The notes: a model not told the origin generated them from the sequence alone. Positions 9,401 to 18,370 are shown, numbered from the stretch's first letter. The stretch: DNA of 64,000 nt from JADLCX01 sp964630785 (GCA_964630785.1 CAZVZG010000005.1:62001-126000), one strand, 5' to 3'. Made by a program: numbers and translations.

Positions 9401-9588
9401 GCGTCGGTCGCGTAGAGCATCCGGTCGTGCCGTCCGAACCGCACCTCGCTGCCCGGGGCATCGACGAGCAGCCGGCGCAGGTCCGCGGCGAGTTGCTCCC
9501 GCTCGGGATCGCCGATCGGTCCGCCGCTCCCGGAGATTCCGCCGAGAGCCGGGGCTTGCGAGTTATTCAGCACCGTCAGTTGCGCCAT
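6442..9588 (-). CDS. FAD-linked oxidase/Fe-S oxidoreductase, YdiJ-like
   Basis: 1048 residues, close to the roughly 1020 of E. coli YdiJ. Domain order is: FAD-binding type 4 domain (about residues 50-260, with MLPRGGGTSLAGQS), FAD-oxidase C-terminal domain (about 260-590), a 4Fe-4S region with CLSCKACKSECPSNVDIARLK near residue 685, and a heterodisulfide-reductase-like domain with two CCG motifs (VVDAGCCGRSM and VLDTGCCGMAGSFGY). The family oxidises D-2-hydroxy acids and passes electrons through Fe-S centres to the quinone pool; YdiJ itself is a D-2-hydroxyglutarate dehydrogenase. The exact substrate here is inferred. The ATG at 9588 is chosen because MAQLTVLNNSQ leads into the conserved region; upstream in-frame sequence overlaps the divergent gene. 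A C-rich tract (8434-8457) encodes a GGGSGGG loop. Confidence 0.85.
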   Translation of the reverse strand: MAQLTVLNNSQAPALGGISGSGGPIGDPEREQLAADLRRLLVDAPGSEVRFGRHDRMLYATDASLYQMEPIGAVVPGGIAAAERLVRYCGECGVAMLPRGGGTSLAGQSTNRAVVIDLTPRCRAIKWVDFGSRRCEVEPGIGIDELNEQLAARKSGLFFAPDPATTRQAAVGGCIGNNAAGARSVRYGRTSENIDRLDVCLATGERLWLGPDAGRANATARRLGEGVLRIVRAHGAAIRERFPRTIRRNAGYGLDMILDQAENGANAESVDLAKLLCGSEGTLAVTLGAVLKLHPTPRAKGLAVVSFRTLEDAIEATKPILDTCLPLGLTAVELLDDVVLDAARGNIEYGKYVELLPGADAGRHEPKAALYVEFFGFEGGGSGGGEIEGGFAALRSLMERTPGVIDRGIACYTDNAAMLKAWALRKAGEPLLHGLPGARKPITFVEDNAVPVERLGEFVREFKKIVARHGTRAAYWAHASVGVLHVRPMIDLHDPADRDRMRAIAVEVADLARACGGIMSGEHGDGRVRGPLLERFFGPDLMRAFREVKALFDPRGLLNPGNIVAPGPVATIAEQLRVDAEGAVGAGEIRGSHTGLNDQTYFDYSDVGGFVHAVEQCNGAGVCRKRGGMMCPSYQATLDERHSTRGRGNALRLAVTGQFAGLAGLSGGPDWSDQETIETLELCLSCKACKSECPSNVDIARLKAEYTAQRYRQTGHVPLAAMAVGHVRWLNRLGSAAPALANAVGRTRPARAVINRVMKLDPRRSLPPFTRSLFAWARGAPLGQDRTDAPRVVLYGDCFTAYNESHVGVAAARLLHALGYAVEVVDAGCCGRSMISVGMLAQAVETIDATVERLRTAAADASVAAIVVCEPSCLSAIKDDWLGLKLRSDPAVRRAIAAKAALVEEFVERRWESHANRALIERLGSSKRSGPEILLHGHCHQKSLWGVHTSAGLLRRLVGDRLRVLDTGCCGMAGSFGYGRRKYDLSMRVGELSLFPAVRGASADAVIVATGTSCRHQVHDGTGRRALHPVELAAEMFTAAARSRDAQA

Positions 9589-9772
9589 GGGTTCCGTCCG
9601 TGAACTCGACGGATGGTAGGGTCTCGTTTGTACGGTGTTTGCGAACTTCGCGTTCTGTGGACAACGCCGCCGCGTCGGCCATTGCGTGGGAGCCGCGGCC
9701 GCCGCGGTTACAGTGGCCTGTCGCGCCTCGTTCTCTATCCCCACATCCCCCACGACCGTCCGGAGCCTGAGC

Positions 9773-11971
9773 ATGACCAGCACCCCCCGTCCCCGCCCGG
9801 CACGCACGCTCACCGCACTCATCCTGGCCGTCGGCGCGGCCACATCGCTCGCGACGATGCTCGCGATCCCCGCACCGGCGCTCGCGCAGCCCGCGACGGT
9901 CGCCAAGGCCGCGTCCGACGAGCAGGTGCCGATCCGGCGGATCACGCTCTACCGCTCCGGCGTGGGCTATTTCGAGCGCGGGGGCACGATCGACGGCAAC
10001 GCAGAAATCCAGCTCCGCTTCAACACCGACCAGATCAACGACATCCTCAAGTCGATGATCCTGCTCGACCTGGACGGCGGAAAGATTGAGTCGGTGAGTT
10101 ACGGGAGCAAGGAGCCGCTCCAGCGCCGCCTGGCGAGCTTCGGCATCAACATCGCGGGCGACCCGAGCATTCCCGACCTGCTCGGCCAACTCCGCGGGGC
10201 GCAGATCAAGGTTGTGGTCTCGGGCGAGCAGATCACCGGCACGGTGCTGGGCGTCGAGTTCCGGTTCGTTCCTCCGCCCAAAGACGCTCCCGCGGTGCAG
10301 ACGCCGTTCGTCAACCTCGTGACGCCCAACGGCCTCCGCTCGATCGCGGTCCCGGACGTCACCAGCTTCGAGATCCTTGACAAGGAACTGGCCAGCGAAC
10401 TGTCCAAGGCCCTGGCGACGCTCGCCGAATACCGCGCCGACCGGACCAAGACGGTGGACCTGCGCTTCGCCGGAAACGGGGCCCGCCGCGTCGTCGTCGG
10501 CTACGTGAACGAGACGCCCGTGTGGAAGACCAGCTACCGGCTCGTGCTTCCCGAGAAGGATGCCCCCAGTAGCGAGGGTGGCAAGGGCACCGTGGTCATG
10601 CAGGGCTGGGCGATCGTCGAGAACACCACCGACCAGGACTGGAACAACGTTCACCTCGCGCTCGTGTCCGGCCGGCCCGTCTCCTTCCAGATGGACCTGT
10701 ACGAGCCGCTGTACACCTTCCGGCCGACGATCCCAGTGCCGACGATCCCCGGCGTGATGCCCAAGCAGTACGCGGGGGGGATGGACCTCGACTTCGAGCA
10801 GGCGGCCGGAAAGGAAGCTCGGCTCAGCGAGGAGAAGGCGGTGGCGCTCCGGAGCCGAGGGGTTCTTGCAAAGCCGGCCGCGGCCCCGCCGGCCGCGCCC
10901 GAACCGGCTAGGAGGGTGGCCTACGACGTCGATGGGGGCTATGCCGTTGGGCGCAAGCTGGACGCAGACGACCTGACCAACTACGCCGCCCAGGCCCAGG
11001 CCGCGGGGACGGAAGTGGGCGAGGTCTTCCAGTACGAGGTGGAGTCGCCGGTCTCGATCGAGCGTCAGCGCTCGGCCATGATCCCGATCCTCTCGACCAA
11101 CATCACCGGACGCCGCGTGAGCATCTACAGCCTCAACGACGGCCGGCCCAACCCGATGCGCGGCGTGGAGCTCGTCAACGAGTCGGACCTGCAACTGCTG
11201 CCCGGACCGATCTCGGTCTTCGACGGCGGAGCGTACGCCGGCGACGCCCAGATCGGCCACATCGCCAAGGGCGACAAGCGCCTGCTGGCCTACTCGGTCG
11301 ATCTCGACGTCGACGTCATTACCAAGCCGCAGTCGACCTCGACCGTCACCAACCTCAAGATCGTGGACGGGATGCTGCTCCAGACGATCGCCAACACGTC
11401 GAGCGTGTCGTACGCCTTTGCCAACAAGGATGCCAAGCGCGGGCGCACGGTGATCGTCGAGCAGCCCCGCATGGAGGGCTGGACACTCACCGAGCCGAAG
11501 AAGCCGCTCGAAGAGACCCAGGACCTGTACCGCTTCGACCTGCCCGTGGACGCGGGCAAGACCGCAACGATGTCGGTCACCCAGGAGCGCACCGAGCACC
11601 AGTCCGTCGGTGTCACCAGTCTCGATCTGCCCACGATCCTGAGTTATCACAAGAACGGCAAACTCTCCGACGCCGTGCTGGCGGCTATCCGCGACGTCGC
11701 CAAACGGCAGAGCGACATCAACGCCGCCGAACGCGGCATCGCCGAGCTCGACCGACAGAAGAGCGAGATCGACACGGAACAGGCCAGAATCCGGGAAAAC
11801 ATGTCCAAGATCGACCGGACCAGCCAGCTCTACACCCGCTACATGACCAAGCTGAGCGACCAGGAAAACACGCTGGAGACGCTGCGCGACCAGCGCAAGG
11901 CCGCCACGGCCAACCTCGAAAAGCTCCGCACAGATCTCAACAACTACCTGAGAACGCTCAACGTCGATTGA
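9773..11971 (+). CDS. Exported DUF4139-type protein with C-terminal coiled coil
   Basis: 732 residues from the ATG at 9773, which begins a clear signal peptide (hydrophobic 13-35, cleavage near ALAQPA). The middle contains WKTSYRLVLPE, GWAIVENTTDQDWNNVHLALVSG and a later beta-rich section, the pattern of DUF4139 domains (proteins related to mucoidy inhibitor A). The last 110 residues are charged heptad-like sequence (ELDRQKSEIDTEQARIRENM onward), predicted coiled coil. A proline/alanine-rich linker lies near residues 365-380. The role is unknown; a periplasmic or surface structural part is plausible. It is divergent from the YdiJ-like gene (184 bp between starts) and stops 32 bp before the end of the convergent cysteine dioxygenase gene. 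Confidence 0.7.
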   Translation: MTSTPRPRPARTLTALILAVGAATSLATMLAIPAPALAQPATVAKAASDEQVPIRRITLYRSGVGYFERGGTIDGNAEIQLRFNTDQINDILKSMILLDLDGGKIESVSYGSKEPLQRRLASFGINIAGDPSIPDLLGQLRGAQIKVVVSGEQITGTVLGVEFRFVPPPKDAPAVQTPFVNLVTPNGLRSIAVPDVTSFEILDKELASELSKALATLAEYRADRTKTVDLRFAGNGARRVVVGYVNETPVWKTSYRLVLPEKDAPSSEGGKGTVVMQGWAIVENTTDQDWNNVHLALVSGRPVSFQMDLYEPLYTFRPTIPVPTIPGVMPKQYAGGMDLDFEQAAGKEARLSEEKAVALRSRGVLAKPAAAPPAAPEPARRVAYDVDGGYAVGRKLDADDLTNYAAQAQAAGTEVGEVFQYEVESPVSIERQRSAMIPILSTNITGRRVSIYSLNDGRPNPMRGVELVNESDLQLLPGPISVFDGGAYAGDAQIGHIAKGDKRLLAYSVDLDVDVITKPQSTSTVTNLKIVDGMLLQTIANTSSVSYAFANKDAKRGRTVIVEQPRMEGWTLTEPKKPLEETQDLYRFDLPVDAGKTATMSVTQERTEHQSVGVTSLDLPTILSYHKNGKLSDAVLAAIRDVAKRQSDINAAERGIAELDRQKSEIDTEQARIRENMSKIDRTSQLYTRYMTKLSDQENTLETLRDQRKAATANLEKLRTDLNNYLRTLNVD

Positions 11972-12003
11972 CCGCACGGCGTGCCGATGTTCCCACCCTC
12001 CGC

Positions 12004-12591
12004 TCAGATCATCGGCTCGTGCCCGGCCGGGTCGTCGAACCACGAGACGGTCTTGCGCACGCCCATCGGCGTGTAGGTCTGCATCTTCTCGATCGCCGGT
12101 GAGTAGATGTGCATGGTGATCAGGTCCTGGCCCGGAGGCTGCATGTTGGCCACCTGGTGGATGTCCGCGTCCTCCGCGGCGCAGATATAGCCCGGGGCCA
12201 TGTCGGTTGTCTGAACCGGGCACACCAGCCCCGACGGCGACACACGGAACCGGACCTCTGTCCCGTGCCCCTCGATCACGCTGAACGCGCAGCTCGAGCC
12301 CGTGTGGTCGTGGATGGGCGTGCAGTGCCCGCTCCGCCAGCACAGCGCCAGAAGCTCGAACCACCGCGACCGTCGGATCGTGTTGCGTCGGTACCCCTGC
12401 GTGCCGAACTGAACCCACGGCGACAGGTCCGCCCGCGTCACCTTCAGCGCCGAGAGCAGACGCGAGAGCTCGCCGAGGTCGGCTCGCCCCTCCAATGATT
12501 CCAGGTAGTTCACGAGCGGGCGGAGCACGCCGGGGACCGGGATGAGCGTCGGGTCACTCGCGGTCCTGTTTCCAACGGCGATCGCGCTCAT
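12004..12591 (-). CDS. cdo: Cysteine dioxygenase, type I
   Basis: 195 residues, the usual size. The cupin iron ligands are visible: His94 and His96 in TPIHDHTGSS, and His145 in DADIHQV. Cys101 and Tyr163 (HIYSP) match the Cys-Tyr cross-link pair of cysteine dioxygenases (Cys93 and Tyr157 in the mammalian enzyme), and the 2- and 7-residue spacings from the first histidine are identical. A 3-mercaptopropionate dioxygenase would normally lack the cysteine. The enzyme oxidises L-cysteine with O2 to cysteine sulfinate, which is then converted to pyruvate and sulfite or to taurine. It is divergently transcribed from a YeiH-type exporter gene (175 bp between starts), suggesting disposal of the sulfur product. 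Confidence 0.88.
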   Translation of the reverse strand: MSAIAVGNRTASDPTLIPVPGVLRPLVNYLESLEGRADLGELSRLLSALKVTRADLSPWVQFGTQGYRRNTIRRSRWFELLALCWRSGHCTPIHDHTGSSCAFSVIEGHGTEVRFRVSPSGLVCPVQTTDMAPGYICAAEDADIHQVANMQPPGQDLITMHIYSPAIEKMQTYTPMGVRKTVSWFDDPAGHEPMI

Positions 12592-12766
12592 CGTCGCGCT
12601 CCTTTGTGCGCCCCCACAATGCGCCGGTCCCGGGTCGTCTTGAACCTGGAAATTCGCGGCCGTCGCGGGAATGCCCTCCCCGACCCATGTATGCTAACCC
12701 CCCGCGTCCCGGAAGGAAGCGTCCAGGCCCGGATTGACCGAGGTATTTCGCCGCACGAACCCCGCC

Positions 12767-13837
12767 ATGACGGCCCCGACCGAGAACAACCCGTCCCAGC
12801 CCCTTCCACCCCCCCCACCCGCCACCCGGCCGACACTCCGCCAGCGTGCGGCCGTCGTGCTCACGGTGCTGGCGATCGCCGCGGCCGTACCGCCGCCGCC
12901 GTGGGCAATCCTGGGACCGCCGACCGCCCTCGGGTTGGGCATCGTCCTGGCGCTGCTGGGTCTGGCCGCGTACCCGGGGGCCGCCAAGAAGTGGTCGAAA
13001 CTGCTGATCCAGATCGGCGTGGTGCTGCTGGGGTTCAAGATGGACCTGAACAAGGTCCTCGACGCGGGCGTGGTGGGCATCGTGTTCGCCGCGGGCACGA
13101 TCCTGCTCACGTTCGTGATCGGCGCCACGCTCGGGCGGGCGCTGCGGATCGAGGCGAAGATCACCACGCTGCTCTCCAGCGGAACCGCCATCTGCGGCGG
13201 GTCGGCCATCGTGGCCACCGGCTCGGTCATCGCCGCGACACAGGCGCAGATCTCGGTCGCCATCGGCACCGTGTTCATCCTCAACGCCGTCGGACTCTAC
13301 ATCTTCCCGCCGCTGGGCCAGTGGATGCACATGTCGGCGACGCAGTTCGGCACGTGGACCGCGGTCGCCGTCCACGACATCTCGTCGGTCGTGGGTTCGG
13401 CGCACGTGTTCGACCAACTCGCCAAGACCGGCTCCGCCGCGCTTGAGACGGCCACCGCGGTCAAACTCTCGCGGGCGCTCTGGATCGCTCCCGTCTCGCT
13501 GCTGGCCGGGTGGTGGCATCGTCGGCTCGATGCCGCAAGCGGGACAGGCCCGGACCCGGTCGCCGCCGTCCGGCGGGCCGCGCCGATCCCGTGGTTCATC
13601 GGCCTGTTCCTGCTGGCCGCGGCCATGCGAACGGTGGTCCCCGGTCTTGCGGAGGTCGCGCCCGTGCTCGAAAGAGTGGGCACACAGGCCCTGACGCTCG
13701 CGCTGCTGCTCATCGGGCTGGGGCTTTCGCGAAGGGCGATCGCGTCGGTCGGTTGGCGGCCGATGGCGCTCGGCGTCGTGCTGTGGATCACCATCAGCCT
13801 GGTGGCGCTGGCCGTGGTCCGACACACGATCTCATGA
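12767..13837 (+). CDS. YeiH-family putative sulfate/sulfur-oxyanion exporter
   Basis: 356 residues with about ten hydrophobic segments. Conserved family elements include LIQIGVVLLGFKMDL, LLSSGTAICGGSAIVATG and TAVAVHDISSVVGSA, matching the UPF0324/YeiH family (PF03601) annotated as putative sulfate exporters; direct transport data are limited. The ATG at 12767 is preferred over the upstream in-frame start at 12734; the N-terminus is proline-rich (encoded by a C-rich tract at 12799-12826) before the first membrane helix. The neighbour is divergent cysteine dioxygenase, whose pathway ends in sulfite, so export of sulfite or sulfate is a reasonable inference. The 230 bp after it hold no gene. 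Confidence 0.85.
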   Translation: MTAPTENNPSQPLPPPPPATRPTLRQRAAVVLTVLAIAAAVPPPPWAILGPPTALGLGIVLALLGLAAYPGAAKKWSKLLIQIGVVLLGFKMDLNKVLDAGVVGIVFAAGTILLTFVIGATLGRALRIEAKITTLLSSGTAICGGSAIVATGSVIAATQAQISVAIGTVFILNAVGLYIFPPLGQWMHMSATQFGTWTAVAVHDISSVVGSAHVFDQLAKTGSAALETATAVKLSRALWIAPVSLLAGWWHRRLDAASGTGPDPVAAVRRAAPIPWFIGLFLLAAAMRTVVPGLAEVAPVLERVGTQALTLALLLIGLGLSRRAIASVGWRPMALGVVLWITISLVALAVVRHTIS

Positions 13838-14067
13838 GTCGGGCGGGATGCGGCAAGCGGTGAGCGGTAAGAGGTCTCGGTCGGAGGTGTCAGCCTGTAG
13901 ACTGGGGCACTTCACTCCTTTTCCCCCGTGTTTCAAGCGGATTCCCGTGTAAGTCGCTCCACCGAACCCGCCGCCGGACCGATACCCGATGGGCGGAGGG
14001 CTACGCTCCCCGTCCTCGCCCTCAGCACGTCCCAAACCCGTCCCCCCGCCGGTCCGCGATCGCCGCC

Positions 14068-16773
14068 ATGCCCCATCCGGAAGACATCGCCGCCGTTGTG
14101 AGGGAGGCGTTGGATGTCCCCGAGTCCAAGCGGGCCACGTGGTTGCGGGCGCGCTGTCTCGGCGACCCCGACCTGCTCGCGGCCACGGAGCGGGCCGTGC
14201 ACGAGCAGCTCGCCCGGACCATTCAGGACGATGCGCACCCCGCGCCAGCCGCGGCGGATCGTGGACCGCTTCCACTTGAAACGGCTCGTGCCGGCAAGGG
14301 CCTCCCGGATCGGCTGGGCTCCTACCGCGTGCTCAGCGTGCTGGGCGAGGGCGGTATGGGCGTGGTGTACCTCGCCGAACAGGATCGCCCGCGCCGCACC
14401 GTGGCTCTGAAGGTCATCCGGCCCGGCCTGCTCACACCCCGGATGCTGCGCCGGTTCGAGCTGGAAACGCAGACGATGGCTCGCCTCCAGCACCCGGGCA
14501 TCGCCCAGGTCTACGATGCGGGCGCGTTCGAGTCGGGCCTCGACGCTCAGCCGTACTTCGCGATGGAGTTCGTCGCCGGGCGCCCGCTCAATGCCTACGC
14601 CGAAGGCTCCCACCTCGACGCCGCGGCGAGGATCGCCCTGTTCAACAAGGTGTGCGACGCCGTTCAGCACGCGCACCAGCGCGGCGTGATCCACCGCGAC
14701 CTCAAGTCGTCCAACATCCTCGTGACCGACGACGGCACGCCCAAAGTGCTCGACTTCGGCGTCGCCAAACTCGCCGACGCCGACGACGCGGGCGGGTTGA
14801 CGCTCCGCACCGACGCGGGGCAGATCGTCGGCACCGTTCCCTACATGAGCCCGGAGCAGATCGCGGGCCGGCCGGAAGACGTCGACACGAGGTCCGACGT
14901 ATACACGCTCGGCGTGGTGCTCTTCGAACTGCTCACCGGGCGGCTTCCCCACCCCGTCGGCGGCCGCACGCTCGTCGAGGCGTCGCGCATCATCGCCGAT
15001 CAGGACGCGCCAAGGCTGGGCAGCCTCTCGGGAGAGTTCCGCGGCGATCTGGAGGTCATCGTCGCCAAGGCGATCGATAAGGACCGCGACCGGCGGTACC
15101 AGTCGCCCGCCGACTTGGCCGCGGATCTCACTCGCTACCTCGCCGACGAGCCGATCCTGGCGAGACCACCCAGCACGATCTACCAACTGCGGAAGTTCGC
15201 CCGGCGGAACCGGCCGGTCGTGATCGCGGCGAGCGCGGCGGCCGCTCTGCTCGTCCTCGGCGTCGCGGGCGTGAGTTGGCAGGCCGTCGAGGCGACGCGC
15301 GGGCGCAATCTCGCCGAACGGATGCGGGCCGCGGCCGATGAGGCCAAGCAGGTCGCCGTCAAAGAGGCCAAAACCGCCACGGAGATCAATGGCCTGCTGA
15401 CCGAGATGCTCAAGTCGGCGGACCCCGATGTTTCGCTGGGACGAGACGTCACCGTGGTGGAGGTGCTCGACTCCACGGCCGCGAACCTCGGCGGCGCGAT
15501 CAACGACCCGGAGGTTGTCGCCGCCGTCCGCTCGACGCTCTCGGCCTCGTACCAGAACCTCAACAAGCTCGACAAGGCCGAGGCTCAGGCCCGGCTCGCG
15601 CTCGACCTTCTGGATCACGCACGCGGGCGCGACGCGCCCGAGACCCTGCAGGCGATGCGGAACCTCGCCAACATCCTGGCCGACGAGGGCCGGTTCGATC
15701 TGGCCGAGCCGTTGGCCCGCGAGTCGCTTGATCGCACCATCGCTCTGCACGGAGAGGACGCCGCCGCCACGGTCGATCCCATCGTCGTGCTCTCGCGCGT
15801 GCTGCACGAGTCCGGCAAGATGAAGGAAGCCGCCGACTATCTCGACCGGGGGCTGCGGACCGCCGAAGCGAAGCTCGGCGAGCGGAACCCGGAAGCGCTC
15901 TACGCGATGCACAACAAGGCGTCTGCGCTCAAGGACGAGGGCCGCTTCGACGAGGCGATCGACCTGTTCCGACGGGTGATCCGTCTGCGTCGAGATGTTT
16001 ACGGGCCGACCAACTCCCAGACGCTTTCGTCGATGAACAACCTCGCGGGAACGCTCCAGAAGGCCGGGCGAAACGAGGAAGCGTTGGACATGTTCCGTGA
16101 GATCCACGGCCTGCGCCTGAAGATGTTCGGCGAGAATCACGCGGCCACACTCACCTCTCTGTCCAACATGGCCGTGTGCCTCGTGGCGATGAAGAGGCTC
16201 GATGAGGCCGAGCCGCTGATTCGCCGCGCCCTAGAAGGCTACACCCGCGTGGTGGGCGAAACGCACAACAAGACGCTCATCACCATGGCGAATCTCGCGT
16301 ACCTTCAGGAGGACCGGGGCAACCTCGACGAGGCCGAGCGACTCTACCGCCGGGTGATCCAGCTCCGCACGCAGGGCCACAACCCCAACGAGCCCGAACT
16401 GCTCGGCGTGATGAACAACCTCGCGATGCTGCTGATGTCGCGCGGCGACGCGCCCGCGGCCGAGAGTGAGTTTGTGGACCTCCTGCACCGTGCCGATCGG
16501 GCGTTGCCCAAGGGCCATTACTACACGGCGATTTTCGCCAACAACTACGGCGAGTGCCTGACCAAACTCGGACGCTACGAGCAGGCCCGGGGGGTGCTCA
16601 AGGACAGCATGGCGCTTCTGGAGAAGTCGCTCGGCGCCGACCACCCGCGCGTCGCCAAGGCCCGCAAGCGCCTGGAAGATCTGGAGCAGGCGGCCGCGGG
16701 AAAGGACGCGGACGGGAACAAGTTCACTCCCTCTCCGGCTGCCGCGACGCCGCCGGCTCAGGGCCAACCGTGA
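14068..16773 (+). CDS. Membrane Ser/Thr protein kinase with C-terminal TPR repeats
   Basis: 901 residues. Hanks motifs are complete: glycine loop LGEGGMGVVY (92-101), catalytic Lys115 in VALKVI, HRDLKSSN (209-216, Asp211), DFG (229-231), and an activation segment ending in GTVPYMSPEQ. A single membrane helix (about 383-405) separates the cytoplasmic kinase from a segment with tetratricopeptide repeats (about 490-880), for example MRNLANILADEGRFDLAEPL and MNNLAGTLQKAGRNEEALDM. Kinases with this layout are abundant in planctomycetes; substrates are unknown. The last 50 bp overlap the 3' end of the convergent SpoIIE-type phosphatase gene, so the two transcripts are complementary at their ends. 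The ATG at 14068 precedes the short N-terminal sigma-factor-like helix region. Confidence 0.92.
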   Translation: MPHPEDIAAVVREALDVPESKRATWLRARCLGDPDLLAATERAVHEQLARTIQDDAHPAPAAADRGPLPLETARAGKGLPDRLGSYRVLSVLGEGGMGVVYLAEQDRPRRTVALKVIRPGLLTPRMLRRFELETQTMARLQHPGIAQVYDAGAFESGLDAQPYFAMEFVAGRPLNAYAEGSHLDAAARIALFNKVCDAVQHAHQRGVIHRDLKSSNILVTDDGTPKVLDFGVAKLADADDAGGLTLRTDAGQIVGTVPYMSPEQIAGRPEDVDTRSDVYTLGVVLFELLTGRLPHPVGGRTLVEASRIIADQDAPRLGSLSGEFRGDLEVIVAKAIDKDRDRRYQSPADLAADLTRYLADEPILARPPSTIYQLRKFARRNRPVVIAASAAAALLVLGVAGVSWQAVEATRGRNLAERMRAAADEAKQVAVKEAKTATEINGLLTEMLKSADPDVSLGRDVTVVEVLDSTAANLGGAINDPEVVAAVRSTLSASYQNLNKLDKAEAQARLALDLLDHARGRDAPETLQAMRNLANILADEGRFDLAEPLARESLDRTIALHGEDAAATVDPIVVLSRVLHESGKMKEAADYLDRGLRTAEAKLGERNPEALYAMHNKASALKDEGRFDEAIDLFRRVIRLRRDVYGPTNSQTLSSMNNLAGTLQKAGRNEEALDMFREIHGLRLKMFGENHAATLTSLSNMAVCLVAMKRLDEAEPLIRRALEGYTRVVGETHNKTLITMANLAYLQEDRGNLDEAERLYRRVIQLRTQGHNPNEPELLGVMNNLAMLLMSRGDAPAAESEFVDLLHRADRALPKGHYYTAIFANNYGECLTKLGRYEQARGVLKDSMALLEKSLGADHPRVAKARKRLEDLEQAAAGKDADGNKFTPSPAAATPPAQGQP

Positions 16774-18370
16774 CGCACGCGACCGTTGCGTCGTCACTCG
16801 GCGCGACCCCGGCCGCAAACGACTCTACGGCGCGCTCGATCGCGGCAATCGGGTCGAACGTGGAATCACGCACCGCGTCGAGCAGCCTGTTCACGCCGAA
16901 CTCTTCGCCCGTCGGGTTACGCTGTTCGACGACGCCGTCGCTGAAGAGCAGCAACCGATCGCCGGTGTGCAGGCGCGTCGAACGCGACTCGAACCGGCGC
17001 CCGCGGTCGATGCCGACGGGGATGCCGCCGCCGCCCGACGCCCGCTCGACCTCGCCGCCGGCCCGCAGAATACGCCAGTGCCCGTGGCCCGCGTCCACGA
17101 AGTTCAGCTCGCCATCTCGCGAGAGCAGCCCCAGCCAGAGCGACACGAACCGACCGCCGGCCACGCGGTCCGCGACGTAGCGGTTCACCTCCTCGACCAC
17201 CCTGGCCGGATCGGTGTGCGCCGCCAGTTGGGCGTGCAGGTGGGCCTGGGTCATGGCCATCACCAGCGCGGGGCCGAGCCCGTGCCCGGAAACATCGCCG
17301 ATGAACACGCCGACGCGCCCGTCCGCGAGTGGGAACACGTCGAACAGGTCGCCCGCGACAAACAGGCCCGGGCGCATGCGCACGCCGTAGCGGATCGTCC
17401 CGTGCTCGCCCGAGTCCGCCGGCACGAGCACACGCTGCACCTCGCGTGCGGCCGAGAGTTCACCATGAAGCGACGCCTGGCGGCGCTCAAGGTCGGCTCG
17501 CTTGATGTTGGCCATCGCCAGGCCGCATGCCCGCGCCACGGCCTGGCAGTAGGCCGTGTTGGCCGGGTTGTTGGCGCGCTCGCCGCGACGCGAGTCGAGG
17601 TAGAGCACCGCGGCCACGGCCCCGCCCAACTGTACGGGCAGACACAAGGCCGACTGGATGCCCAGATCGGCGATGCTGCGCCCATCGACGGCGACGTCGG
17701 TCGCGCTCATGCTCACGACGTGCCCGCGCCCGGCCTCCCGGACCAGCGATCGGCTGAACACGAACGCCTCGTCGGACCGCACGTCCCGCCGGAGCGACGC
17801 CAGCACGTCGATGCTGTCGATGGAATCGGCCCGGAGGAGCGCGGCCCTCCTGAAGCCGGTCCCCTTCAGCGCGGCCGCGACGGCGGCCCGCGCCAACGCG
17901 GCCTCGTCCTGAGCGTCGTTCAGGTTCGCGATGCACTCGATGAGCAGATCAAGCCGGCCCTCCTCGGGGTCGCCCTGCATCGTCGTGGGCAGGCGTTCGA
18001 CGTGGACCGCGGCGTCGGCCGTGTCGTCCACCGTCTGCACGCCGGTCGTGCGCTCACCCGCCAGGTGGATACGGAACGTCCACGGCCCCACGGTCAGCAG
18101 GTCGCCGACCGCGACGGCGGTCGGGCTCTTGGGCTCGATCCGGATGCCGTTGACGAACGTGCCGCGAGAGCTGCGAAGGTCGACGAGAATGCCGCGATCG
18201 CCGAACCAGGTCAGCGCGGCGTGCTCACGAGAAACAGTCGCGTCCAGCAGGCACAGGCCGCACGACACCGACCGGCCGATCGTCACGGTCTGGTCGGACG
18301 GCACCTCGTGGTCCAGTGACTTTGGACCGGAGACCGTGCGCAGCAGGATGGCTGATGAGTCGGTGGACAT
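16724..18370 (-). CDS. FHA-GAF-SpoIIE (PP2C) serine phosphatase
   Basis: 548 residues. The N-terminal FHA domain (about 25-105) carries GRSVSCGLCLLD, SREHAALTW and SSRGTFVNG, which bind phosphothreonine. A GAF domain follows (about 130-290), then a SpoIIE/PP2C phosphatase domain (about 320-535) with metal-binding GDLFDVFPL, IGDVSGHGLGPALV, VDAGHGHW and LLLFSDGVVEQ, ending in DDATVACV. This architecture reads phosphorylated proteins and removes phosphate from serine, typically on anti-sigma antagonists. It converges with the Ser/Thr kinase gene and the two share 50 bp at their 3' ends, suggesting that kinase and phosphatase act on one pathway. The ATG at 18370 gives a short leader before the FHA fold. 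Confidence 0.9.
   Translation of the reverse strand: MSTDSSAILLRTVSGPKSLDHEVPSDQTVTIGRSVSCGLCLLDATVSREHAALTWFGDRGILVDLRSSRGTFVNGIRIEPKSPTAVAVGDLLTVGPWTFRIHLAGERTTGVQTVDDTADAAVHVERLPTTMQGDPEEGRLDLLIECIANLNDAQDEAALARAAVAAALKGTGFRRAALLRADSIDSIDVLASLRRDVRSDEAFVFSRSLVREAGRGHVVSMSATDVAVDGRSIADLGIQSALCLPVQLGGAVAAVLYLDSRRGERANNPANTAYCQAVARACGLAMANIKRADLERRQASLHGELSAAREVQRVLVPADSGEHGTIRYGVRMRPGLFVAGDLFDVFPLADGRVGVFIGDVSGHGLGPALVMAMTQAHLHAQLAAHTDPARVVEEVNRYVADRVAGGRFVSLWLGLLSRDGELNFVDAGHGHWRILRAGGEVERASGGGGIPVGIDRGRRFESRSTRLHTGDRLLLFSDGVVEQRNPTGEEFGVNRLLDAVRDSTFDPIAAIERAVESFAAGVAPSDDATVACVTVGPEPAASRQPERE

Noticed and set aside
14068..18370. Kinase/phosphatase pair as part of an anti-phage defence island
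   Set aside because: Ser/Thr kinases and SpoIIE phosphatases are very common in planctomycetes, and no nuclease, helicase, toxin or mobile gene is nearby.
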